The notes under the pieces: model-generated
Database searches by the model: none
What the model was told of the DNA's origin: nothing
What the model saw: only the letters and a program-made list of their open reading frames with translations
Program-made: the position numbers and the translations under genes
Shown here: positions 18,609 through 27,469 of the stretch, in pieces
Position numbering within the stretch: the stretch's first letter is position 1
Layout of the letters: every line of letters begins with the position of its first letter
Assembly: GCA_017161075.1 (NCBI GenBank)
Contig: CP046174.1
Span: 372,001 to 436,000, forward strand
Direction: 5' to 3'
Length of the DNA stretch: 64,000 nucleotides
DNA from: Erysipelotrichaceae bacterium 66202529
GTDB lineage: Bacteria > Bacillota_I > Bacilli_A > Erysipelotrichales > Erysipelotrichaceae

Positions 18609-20624
18609 ATGAAAATGAAGAAGTTTGAAAAAAGAAAAAAAAAATTAGAGGATTTATCAAAGAAACCATTATTTTGGATGTTTGTCATAAATCTAATACT
18701 AATTGTATATTGTCTTGTTTTAAATACTCCTTATAATGAAACAAATGATGATACAGGAATGCGAGCTCTTGCATCAGGTTCCTATGGAGATAGCGGTGGG
18801 TATCTTGTTTTTATTAATATAATTATAGGGAAATTTTTAACAGTACTGTATGCAGTATTACCTAATATAAATTGGTATACTACGTTTGAGATTTTAATAG
18901 TTTTGATTAGTTTTACTTTACTTGGAATCTTGTTAATAGATAAGCTTGGTAGTAAATATGGATTTTCTGCTTATTTATTAATGGTAGGGATTTTCTATTC
19001 AGAATTTCTGCCAGTATTACAATTCACTCGTATTTCAATTATGATTGGGATTATAGGTTATTTGTATATTTTCAATTATTTACTTTATAAAGAGAAGAAG
19101 TGGCATTTATTAGTAGGCTTTCTTAGTGTTTGGATGTGTTTATTGATTCGACAAAGTTCATTTAATATTGTAACACTTTATGCTGCAGTAATAGGCGCTT
19201 GTCTTTTGTTATTAGATAAGTGTTTGAGTTTAAGTAAAATGAAATCCTATGTTGTATGCTTTTCCGTTTTGTTTGCAGTATCTATCGCATTTGTTGCGAT
19301 AGATACTGTTGCTTATACATCTAATCATGAATGGAAAGAGTACAAAGAATTTACTAAATTAAGATCAAAACTTGCAGATTATGGATTTCCTCTTTATGAA
19401 GAAAATAGAGATACATATGAAAAAATGGGTATTGATAGGAATGATTATCAATTATATTCGTCAGGAATCTTGTTATATGAAGACACTTTGAATATTGATC
19501 AAATGAAAGAACTGACGGAAATAAAAGAGAAAGAACCCATGGAAGTATCAAAGCGTGATCTTGTTAAAACAATGCTTTATGATGTAATAATAGAACCGTA
19601 TTTCATGGTGTTTATAGGTGGAACTTTTTTATTTTTCTTGATAAATAAAAAAAGTAAATATTGGATACTGTATATTGCTAATTTTCTTTTATATATAGGA
19701 TTGTTTACTTATTTTTATTGTATTGGTCGAGTTGTTGCTAGAGTAATGATTCCCACAACTTTTATGTTTGCTCTAACTGCTGTATATTGTTTTGATAAAA
19801 ATTATATCAAAACAATAAGAATAAATAAAACATTATGTGTAACTAGTGTTCTTGTGTTCATTTTGATGTTCCATGGCTTTTTTCAAAAGAGCTTAACAAC
19901 AGCTAAAGAAAATGAAATTAAAGCTGATGAGTTATTTGATGCGATGGAAGATAAGAGCAAAATTTATTTTGCGGATTTTTCAACATATCGATTCAATTAT
20001 AAATATTTTGATGCTTATCATGATTTTGGAAAAGATTATTTTTCTAATCAAATAAACACAGGAGGATGGTTATCAAGGACACCCACTATAGACAGAGGGA
20101 TGGAACAGTTAGGAATAAGTAATTTATCATCGCTTTTAACTAAAGATAATACATATCTTTATACTAGTTATAATGAAGATTTGTATAGAAATTTTTTAGA
20201 ATCACATTATACTGATAAGAGTGTATCATATTCTATTGTAGATTATTTTGATACATTTAAAATAATAAAATATACAACACCTAAAAAAAATGTAAAATTT
20301 AGTGACTCATTCACTTCAAAATTAGTTAATCATGTTAAATATAACGAGAAATATGATGCAGTTACTTTTTCTATTAAAACAGACATTGATTTGACAGGAA
20401 AAAAAGCATATATTAATTATGTTGATAAGAAAAGCAAGAATTTAAGGAGTTTTGTAATTGAAGGTGAATATATCAAACAAGGAGAGAATAACTTTGATAT
20501 TAAAGCTATTATTCCAAAGAAGGATGTTCTAAATAAGGGGGATTTTTATCCAGTATTTGAAATAAAAAGCGGAAAGTATATTGCTAATAGTAAAGAGTTA
20601 TCTGATTATGAAAAAAGGAAGTGA
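18609..20624 (+). CDS. Large polytopic membrane protein, GT-C glycosyltransferase-like
   Basis: 671 aa with about ten to eleven hydrophobic helices to residue ~435 and a ~235-residue outside C-terminal domain. The first outside loop carries an acidic pair (ETNDDTG, residues 47-48) and SGSYGDSGGYLVF, then NINWYTTFE; the protein at 1482 has the same arrangement. An AGAGGT site precedes the ATG. With the GT2 and two SMR-like genes around it, it fits the third member of a lipid-linked sugar transfer system, moving the sugar to a surface polymer. No characterised relative recognised. Confidence 0.62.
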   Translation: MKMKKFEKRKKKLEDLSKKPLFWMFVINLILIVYCLVLNTPYNETNDDTGMRALASGSYGDSGGYLVFINIIIGKFLTVLYAVLPNINWYTTFEILIVLISFTLLGILLIDKLGSKYGFSAYLLMVGIFYSEFLPVLQFTRISIMIGIIGYLYIFNYLLYKEKKWHLLVGFLSVWMCLLIRQSSFNIVTLYAAVIGACLLLLDKCLSLSKMKSYVVCFSVLFAVSIAFVAIDTVAYTSNHEWKEYKEFTKLRSKLADYGFPLYEENRDTYEKMGIDRNDYQLYSSGILLYEDTLNIDQMKELTEIKEKEPMEVSKRDLVKTMLYDVIIEPYFMVFIGGTFLFFLINKKSKYWILYIANFLLYIGLFTYFYCIGRVVARVMIPTTFMFALTAVYCFDKNYIKTIRINKTLCVTSVLVFILMFHGFFQKSLTTAKENEIKADELFDAMEDKSKIYFADFSTYRFNYKYFDAYHDFGKDYFSNQINTGGWLSRTPTIDRGMEQLGISNLSSLLTKDNTYLYTSYNEDLYRNFLESHYTDKSVSYSIVDYFDTFKIIKYTTPKKNVKFSDSFTSKLVNHVKYNEKYDAVTFSIKTDIDLTGKKAYINYVDKKSKNLRSFVIEGEYIKQGENNFDIKAIIPKKDVLNKGDFYPVFEIKSGKYIANSKELSDYEKRK

Positions 20625-20630
20625 TATTAA

Positions 20631-20987
20631 ATGAACAAGGTCAAAATATCAAATATTATAACAATTCAAGCATTGGTGTTACTTTATTCATTAGTTAGTG
20701 TTTTATCAAAGATAGCCTCAAGACAACTTGGTGATCATGGTTTATTTTCATGGCAGCTTATATCTATTATATCTATTATGGGTGTAGCCTTAATGGTATA
20801 TGCGTTTTTTTGGCAAAAAATATTAAAGAAATTTGATTTGTCGATTGCTTATGTAAATAAAGGAATGCTACTCTTCTGGTCGCTTCTTTGGTCAGTCTTT
20901 TTATTTAATGAAAAAATAACATTATGGAACATAGTTGGTACAATTGTAATCATTTTAGGTATATTGGTGGTGTCAACAGATGAATAA
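20631..20987 (+). CDS. Small four-helix EamA/SMR-like membrane protein (flippase subunit)
   Basis: 118 aa, four hydrophobic helices, with the NKGMLLFWSLLWSVFLFNEKIT and TIVIILGILVV features of half-size drug/metabolite transporters. It overlaps the next gene by eight bases. Paired small proteins of this size act as ArnE/ArnF, which flip undecaprenyl-phosphate aminoarabinose. The presence of a GT2 of the ArnC type in the same cluster makes a lipid-sugar flippase the best guess. Confidence 0.65.
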   Translation: MNKVKISNIITIQALVLLYSLVSVLSKIASRQLGDHGLFSWQLISIISIMGVALMVYAFFWQKILKKFDLSIAYVNKGMLLFWSLLWSVFLFNEKITLWNIVGTIVIILGILVVSTDE

Positions 20988-21318
20988 TATATATGTATGG
21001 ATCATGCTTTGTTCATCATTTTTAGCAGCTTTATCACAAATTCTGTTAAAGAAGAGTGCAACAAAAAAGTATAAAAATTTAATATTTGAATATTTAAATT
21101 TACTAGTTATTTCAGGTTATGCAATTTTGTTAACTACAATGCTCATTAACATATATGCATATATGGGAATTGACTATAAGCTAGGACCAGTTTTAACTTC
21201 AACAAATTATATTTTCGTTTTGATTTTGAGTAAATTAATGTTAAATGAAAAAATAACGATTAGAAAATTTATTGGTATTGCTTCAATCGTTATTGGTATC
21301 CTACTGTTCAACTTATAG
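20980..21318 (+). CDS. Small four-helix EamA/SMR-like membrane protein, partner subunit
   Basis: 112 aa, four helices; the conserved part includes AALSQILLKKSATKKYKN and LSKLMLNEKITIRKFIGIAS. The K-x-(L)-(S)-x-NEKI motif is shared with its overlapping neighbour, which suggests a heterodimer in opposite or complementary topology. Role as above: probable flipping of a polyprenyl-phosphate amino sugar. Last gene of this operon; no strong terminator seen downstream. Confidence 0.65.
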   Translation: MNNIYVWIMLCSSFLAALSQILLKKSATKKYKNLIFEYLNLLVISGYAILLTTMLINIYAYMGIDYKLGPVLTSTNYIFVLILSKLMLNEKITIRKFIGIASIVIGILLFNL

Positions 21319-21587
21319 ATGAGAATAATTGAATGTGATTTTATTAATTATTTATTTCTACTATTAAAAAAAAAGGCAAAATAGATTATATATTAGCTAA
21401 ATTTTAACCAATATAATATTCTTTCTTCGCTATGAGAAGTATTTTAATGTTGATTTTCAGGATTTTAAGCTTTTCCGTTCTTGCATTTATTTAAATAGTG
21501 ACAATTAAAATAAAAAGTATTAATTTTGATATTGGTATTTTATTTAATGAATCTCAATAGATGATGGTATACTGGAGAATTGATGAA

Positions 21588-21759
21588 GGGATATTTAGAA
21601 CAACTAACGGGAAAGAGCTAGTAAAATTGGATAATTAACAACAGGCTTTCAGGAAATAATTATTACTTGCATGTGCTGGGGTTTGAATCTAAGGGAGGCG
21701 TAATCTGAATAAAAGACGATAGATGCTATTTTGATAAATTCACAGGAGAATTACGTTAA
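21588..21759 (+). pseudogene. Fossil CW-binding repeat fragment
   Basis: Shifted pieces read FRTTNGKELVKLD, LTTGFQE, YYLHVLGFESKGGVI, stop, IKDDRCYFDKFTGELR, stop. This is the same repeat style as in the NlpC/P60 protein at 16689. No start, ribosome site or catalytic domain remains. The rest of the 21319-21851 gap shows nothing recognisable. Confidence 0.55.
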
Positions 21760-21851
21760 ATATTATATTAGTATAGGAAAGTCTATTACTAGAGTACTAT
21801 ACTATTATAATTTTGTCTCAAGATTAAAATAAATGATAGAGGTAAAGAATA

Positions 21852-23228
21852 ATGAATATTAGATTAGAGAAAGATTCTTTAGGGAAGGTAGAAGTACCTA
21901 GAGATGCTTTGTATGGTGCACAAACTGTACGTGCGATGAAAAATTTCAATATAACGAATAGACTCATAAATCCTCTTATGATTCATATTATGGGGATGGT
22001 TAAAAAATCAAGCGCTGAAGCTAATTTTAAATGTGGAATTTTAGATGTGAGAAAAAGAATTTATATTATTAAAGCATGTGATGAAGTAATTTCTGGAAAA
22101 TTGGATTCAGAGTTTTTAACGGATCCTATCCAAGGAGGTGCTGGAACGTCCTTTAATATGAATATGAATGAAGTAATTGCTAATAGGGCTGCACAAATAG
22201 CGGGAAAGCCTATTGGCATATATGATTATATACATCCTAATGATCACGTAAATATGAGTCAGTCTACAAATGATGTTTTTCCAACTGCAGGGCGCATAAC
22301 ATCTTTATATCTAGTAAATGAACTGTTAGAAGAGCTTCTTTTATTACAAGAAGCATTTTTAATAAAAAGTAAAGAGTTTGATGATGTTATTAAACCAGGC
22401 CGTACTCATCTACAAGATGCGGTTCCAATTCGTATGGGACAGGAATTCCATGCTTATGCGACTTCATTATTGAGAGATATAAATAGGATTAAGAATGCTT
22501 TTAGTGTTCTGAAAAGTATAAATATAGGAGCTACAGCCATAGGAACCAGCTTAAATGCTGATAAAAACTATATAAAGCATTTTTTGTCCTCTATAAAAGA
22601 GCAGACAGGTCTTGAACTTGTGAGTATGGATGATTTAATAGATGGAACTAGAAATGTTGATGTTTTTGTATATGCGAGTAGTTCATTGAAAACTCTTGCC
22701 ATAAATCTTTCTAAAATTTGTAATGATATTAGATTAATGACATCTGGTCCAAAAACGGGATTCGGTGAAATCATACTGCCTGCACGTCAGCCAGGTTCCT
22801 CTATTATGCCAGGTAAAGTAAATCCTGTGATTCCAGAAGTTGTTAATCAAGTCTGTTTTCAAGTTGAAGGAAATGATTTGACGATTGGCAGAGCGGCAGA
22901 AGCTGGTCAACTTGAGTTAAATGTGTTTGAACCTGTTTTATTCCACAATCTTTTTGAATCATTAGAAATATTGACAAATGCATGCTTTAGTTTACGAAAG
23001 TACGCAATACTCAATATGCGTTCTAATAAAGAGCATTGTAAGGATTTAGTTGATCAATCTTTATGCACTATAACAGTATTAGCTCCACATATCGGTTATG
23101 ATAAAGCTTCAGAGATAGCAAAAAAATCACTACTTGAAAATAAAACTATAGAATGTATTATGAAAGAACAAAATTTGTTGAGCAAAGAGCAGTTACAAAG
23201 TTTATTGGATGCTTATAGTATGACATAA
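21852..23228 (+). CDS. aspA: Aspartate ammonia-lyase (class II fumarase/aspartase family)
   Basis: Expected to convert aspartate to fumarate and ammonia. 458 aa, with DALYGAQTVRA near the N-terminus, QGGAGTSFNMNMNEV, HPNDHVNMSQSTND, GRTHLQDAVPIRMGQEF and the superfamily signature GSSIMPGKVNPV (about residue 317) containing the catalytic Ser loop. The GTSxNMNxNEV and (Q/A)VP forms point to aspartase rather than fumarase. It follows, but is probably not part of, the polysaccharide cluster. The ribosome site is GATAGAGGTAAAG. Confidence 0.9.
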   Translation: MNIRLEKDSLGKVEVPRDALYGAQTVRAMKNFNITNRLINPLMIHIMGMVKKSSAEANFKCGILDVRKRIYIIKACDEVISGKLDSEFLTDPIQGGAGTSFNMNMNEVIANRAAQIAGKPIGIYDYIHPNDHVNMSQSTNDVFPTAGRITSLYLVNELLEELLLLQEAFLIKSKEFDDVIKPGRTHLQDAVPIRMGQEFHAYATSLLRDINRIKNAFSVLKSINIGATAIGTSLNADKNYIKHFLSSIKEQTGLELVSMDDLIDGTRNVDVFVYASSSLKTLAINLSKICNDIRLMTSGPKTGFGEIILPARQPGSSIMPGKVNPVIPEVVNQVCFQVEGNDLTIGRAAEAGQLELNVFEPVLFHNLFESLEILTNACFSLRKYAILNMRSNKEHCKDLVDQSLCTITVLAPHIGYDKASEIAKKSLLENKTIECIMKEQNLLSKEQLQSLLDAYSMT

Positions 23229-23277
23229 GAAAGAATATTAAGTATATTGTTAGATTTTCACTAATTAGGATAAGTTA

Positions 23278-23305
23278 TTGAAAAATTACAAAATCGTAAT
23301 ATAAT
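23278..23305 (+). promoter_or_regulatory. Promoter of the LCP gene
   Basis: TTGAAA, 16 bases, TATAAT. A start point near 23312 puts the ATG at 23304 inside the promoter and confirms the 23367 start. Confidence 0.7.
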
Positions 23306-23366
23306 GAGGATATACAAAATCGAAATGAACATTTATAATAAATCTATCAATGTTGAGGAGGCTACC

Positions 23367-24866
23367 ATGGCAAAAAAAAATAAGAGAATACTTTGGAGAA
23401 GGGTTGAGTTTTATCTAATGCTTCTCTATGCATTGTTAACCCTAGGCTTTGTTATCCAATTTTTTACTGTAAAGATTATACCGATAAAAATTAATATGGC
23501 GGTTATTATAATATTGGCTTTACTTTTTTTAGGTCTTTATTTTTTGCAATTTGGCCGAAAAGTCAATAAAATAAATCGAACTTTAGGAAAGGTACTAATA
23601 GTATTATTGAGTGTTTTTCTTGCAATTGGTAATTGGTATTTATTTAAGACAGGTTCAGCTTTTTCGAGAATGACCGGAGAAGATACTCAAACATCTGTTA
23701 TTTCTGTGATTGTTATGAAAGAAAGTAAGGCACAAAGTATTAATGATTTGAAAAATAGCAAATTTGGGCTTACAGAAACAGGCAATCAAGACATAATGGA
23801 AAAAGGTCTTAAGGATATAAAAAAGGATGTTGAACAGGACATCAGCACTGTTAGTTACAAATCGTATAAAAATATTGCTGAAGATTTGTATAATGGAAAT
23901 ATTGATGCAATCATTATAGATGAGGCAACAAGAAGTCTTTTCGAAGAAAATCATAAGAATTTTGATAATGAAACCAGAATTATTAAGAGTTATAAATATA
24001 AAACATCAACAAAAGATATTAGTAAAAATGTTGATGTAACATCAGATTCATTTAATGTTTATATAACAGGTATCGATACATATGGCGGAATATCCACGGT
24101 ATCTAGATCTGATGTAAATATGATTGCAACAATAAATCCAAAGACGCATCAAATATTATTAACAAGTATACCTCGGGATTACTATATACCGCAGCCATGT
24201 CAAAACAATCAAAAAGATAAGTTAACTCATACCGGTATCTTTGGCGTTGAGTGCACCATCGAGACTGTTGAGAATTACTTTGACATTGATATAAATTATT
24301 ATTTAAGAGTGAATTTCTCTAGTGTAGTCAATATCGTTGATTCACTGGGTGGAATTCAAATCAATAATCCTGTAGCATTTGATGCGAGCGATGGTTCTTA
24401 TTCTTATCCTGCTGGGGATATCTCTTTAGACGGTGCACAGGCTTTACGATTTGTGAGAGAGCGTTATAATCTTGCTGATGGAGATAGAGATAGAGGAAAG
24501 AATCAGATGAGAGTTATCTCAGGTATAATTAATAAAGCAATTTCTCCATCAATAATTACAAATTATACTAGTATTTTAGATGCTGTAAGTGGAAGTTTTC
24601 AAACGAATATGAGTAATAGTGAAATGGCTTCCATTATAAAAATGCAAATAAACGAAATGAGTGGCTGGGATATTGAACAGTTAGCTGTAAACGGCAGTGG
24701 TAATGCTAGTGCATGGTCACCTGCTAATGGATTTAATTCATGGGTCATGGAACCTAATGTTGAAACAGTTAAACGTGCAGTTGAAGTTATAAAAAAAGTA
24801 GAGAAAGGTGAAGATGTAAAAGAACTAGTAAAGAAAGTGAGTGCAGAGAATACAGCGAATGAATAA
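23367..24866 (+). CDS. LytR-CpsA-Psr family wall-polymer ligase
   Basis: Transfers undecaprenyl-linked polymers (teichoic acid or capsule) to peptidoglycan. The start at 23367 follows GAGGAGG; an upstream ATG at 23304 lies in the promoter. Three membrane helices occupy the first ~90 residues, followed by a CpsA-type accessory domain (VISVIVMKESKAQSINDLK to IDAIIIDEATRS, about 105-205) and the LCP catalytic domain: GIDTYGG, SRSDVNMIATINPKT, TSIPRDYYI (pyrophosphate-binding Arg), and LRFVRERY with DRDRGKNQMR. It probably attaches the polymer made by the genes upstream. Confidence 0.93.
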   Translation: MAKKNKRILWRRVEFYLMLLYALLTLGFVIQFFTVKIIPIKINMAVIIILALLFLGLYFLQFGRKVNKINRTLGKVLIVLLSVFLAIGNWYLFKTGSAFSRMTGEDTQTSVISVIVMKESKAQSINDLKNSKFGLTETGNQDIMEKGLKDIKKDVEQDISTVSYKSYKNIAEDLYNGNIDAIIIDEATRSLFEENHKNFDNETRIIKSYKYKTSTKDISKNVDVTSDSFNVYITGIDTYGGISTVSRSDVNMIATINPKTHQILLTSIPRDYYIPQPCQNNQKDKLTHTGIFGVECTIETVENYFDIDINYYLRVNFSSVVNIVDSLGGIQINNPVAFDASDGSYSYPAGDISLDGAQALRFVRERYNLADGDRDRGKNQMRVISGIINKAISPSIITNYTSILDAVSGSFQTNMSNSEMASIIKMQINEMSGWDIEQLAVNGSGNASAWSPANGFNSWVMEPNVETVKRAVEVIKKVEKGEDVKELVKKVSAENTANE

Positions 24867-25073
24867 GTATACATACTTAAGGAAGGATATATTGTAGATC
24901 TCTGAATTAACGTTAGGGTTTAAAAAACGCTCTAAATAAATGCAGGGTTTTAAGATGATTGAAATAGGCTCTAAAGTATTATAGGATTTAAAAAAGGTAG
25001 TGAAAAATGTTACAGTATGAGCATACACTGCCTTTTATAATGTCAAATAACATCTTATGATAAAGACCATTTC

Positions 25074-25499
25074 GTAAGCAATCTAAAAAACACACATTAC
25101 CAGAAAGAAAAAGATATGTGATAATAAGCATGTAGAAAAGGTAGATGTAAAAATGACAAGAGAAGAGTCTGGATACCATCATAAAGCAGTTCATCAAAAG
25201 AGAATCTACAGAGTCCGTAAATGATTTCTGCCAAAAACATAATGTAGGTGTAGCGGAACTACAGGCACATTACAAACAGAGCAGACAGGATTCTGTCGGA
25301 GCAGTAGTCGAGGTCAAATCGCAGAAAAGGAAACAGCCGTTCCTTCAACTTGAGGTCAATGGCGTATGTATCAAAGTTACACCAGATACGGATAAGGAGA
25401 TTCTGAAAGATATCCTTACACTCCTGCGCTAATGCTAATCGATATCGAACATGTAGAGCATTTCTACATCATATGTGGTAGTACAGATTTCAGGAAAGG
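25074..25499 (+). mobile_element. Truncated IS66 copy (end, tnpA, start of tnpB)
   Basis: Starts with the IS66 terminus GTAAGCAATCTAAAAAACAC and matches the right end of the 5577-7997 element closely, in opposite orientation. tnpA (about 25140-25434) reads KQFIKRESTESVNDFCQKHN through QKRKQPFLQLEVNG and ends DILTLLR, but its start codon is lost and a base is missing near CCATCATAAAG. tnpB starts at 25432 (MLIDIEHVEHFYIICGSTDF) and is cut at RKG, where IS1182-type sequence begins. A relic. Confidence 0.9.
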
Positions 25500-26978
25500 G
25501 AAAAATTATACTACATACCAGACTATTTTGCCATTAAATTTCGATCTTTCTTTTCAAAAAGACATAGCACATGACGATATTTCACGTACTGTTCTTGAAA
25601 TCACAGGAGGTATAAATCTAAACAAATATATTGATTTCACTACAGAAATACTCATGGCTATAATGGCATTTACATGTTTAATACCGTTATCCTTGCATGG
25701 GCACTATTCGGTTATGCTTCCACAAGAAAACTGAAAGAACTATGCAGAAATGATATTCGTTTCATGTTCCTTATGAATCATTATAAGCTCAGTCATCAGG
25801 CTTTCCACCGTTTCATCCATGATGATTTGAAGATGCCGATAGATAAGATATTCACTGAAATCAACAAATACATTGAAAGGCATGATTCTGTAGATACATC
25901 TATGTTGTATCTTGACGGCACCAAATTTGAAGCCTATGCAAATAAAATGACGTTTGTATGGAAAAAGGCCACAACAAAATATAGGGAACGATGCTGGAAG
26001 AAAACAATGAAATGTATCCAGCGTCTGAACTACTATATTAAAAAACACCTTGGATTATGAATGGTTTTCTCAGCATACCATGAGATCAGACTTGACTATC
26101 TGATTGATGTCTGTGACTGGATTGAACAATATATGGGTACGCATGGGATAGACTTCAAACATGGAAAGGGACAAAGAAAGCATGAAATTCAAAGATTTTA
26201 TGATGAACTAAAGGAATATGCGTTGAAAATGTATAAATGTACGCTCCATCTGGATATACTGGAAAAACGCAATAGTTTCTCTAAGACAGATCCTGATGCG
26301 ACATTCATGCATATGAAATATGATTATTATAACAATGCCGGAGTATTTAAGCCGTGATATAATGTGCAGATGGGAGTAAGCAGCGAATATATCAGGCACA
26401 TCTATATCAGTTCAGATGCGAATGATACGAAAACCTATATACCCTTCATGAACGAATATTATGAAGCATACAAAATATATTCAAAAATCGTAGATACAGA
26501 TGCCGGATATGGCAGCTATGATAATTATGGTTATAACAGTATCCACAGCATTAAGCAATATTTGAAATATTCTGGATATTAGAAAGAAAAGGAGAAGAAA
26601 ACTAAGAAGAACCAGTTCAAGAGTTTAAGATGAAAGAGAATGAAAATGGAGAGATCATGTGTTCGAGTGGTCATACCTTTACACTGGTATCATCAAGACT
26701 TGACCATAGAAGCATGTATCCGAGGACAAATCAAAAATACGTGAATGAGCACTGTACAGGCTGCCTTCTCAGATCAAATGTACAAAACCAAGCAAGGCAG
26801 GAGATTGAATAGAAGCCGGGATGTGGAAAAATACCATAAAGGGGTGCGGGATAATATCGAAAGTGAAGAAGGAAAGAAGATCATTGCACAGAGAAGCATC
26901 CAGGCGGAGGGAGTGTTTGCGAATCTGAAACAAGACTATGGTATTGATTGCCATATAATCTGGGAGAGAAAAGTCTAA
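25500..26978 (+). pseudogene. IS1182-type transposase, multiply frameshifted
   Basis: Pieces run in order: NYTTYQTILPLNFDLSF and LEITGGINLNKYIDF (25503-), WALFGYASTRKLKELCRNDI and FRFMFLMNH (25674-), SMLYLDGTKFEAYANKMTFVW (about 25910, catalytic Asp block), VCDWIEQYMGTHGIDF (26061-), DTDAGYGSYDNY (about 26500, second Asp), SGHTFTLVSSRLDHRS with a Cys-rich part (26630-), and QAEGVFANLKQDYGI (about 26905, final Glu). The layout matches IS1182-family transposases. At least four breaks. Its left end is fused in frame to tnpB of the IS66 relic. Confidence 0.85.
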
Positions 26979-27408
26979 TTAAATAAGGCTAAAAATGGTA
27001 CTCATTTAAAGAAAGTCAAATTATTTACCTCTTTAACGTTAAATTGTTTGAAGAAAAAAAGCAGGAGTAATTCCCGCTAAAATGGTAATGATATTGAATT
27101 TCATCATTAACCTTAATAATATCGAGAGATTCAATGAGATTCCTTAGTAAATCTATGATAAAATCATACATAGGTTCCTTTTTATGTATTTAATTTCGGC
27201 AAAGATAGAATAGCATATAGAGATTTTTTAGGTTCATGCACAAGTTTAATATAAAAAACTACAACGCAGAAGTTTAAAGCACTTCTACAACCACGCAGCT
27301 ATTTAAAGAGCCAGATTTCGTTAATAGTTTAGCTTATTATATAGTTTCTTTTTAGAAAGACTTTATCCTATGTGAATCAGATTGAGATAGCGGTTCATTT
27401 AAAAAAAA
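26979..27408. other. Intergenic region before the amidase gene
   Basis: AT-rich, no gene recognised. It contains a short inverted repeat around AACGCAGAAGTTTAAAGCAC (about 27262), of unclear meaning, and ends at the amidase promoter. Confidence 0.3.
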
Positions 27409-27437
27409 TTTACATTTCACGTAAAAGAGTTTATACT
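27409..27437 (+). promoter_or_regulatory. Promoter of the amidase/GHL10 operon
   Basis: TTTACA, exactly 17 bases, TATACT, about 33 bases upstream of the ATG with GAAGGAGAAG between. Confidence 0.7.
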
Positions 27438-27469
27438 AAAAGAAATGAAAGAAGGAGAAGTATGTAAGT

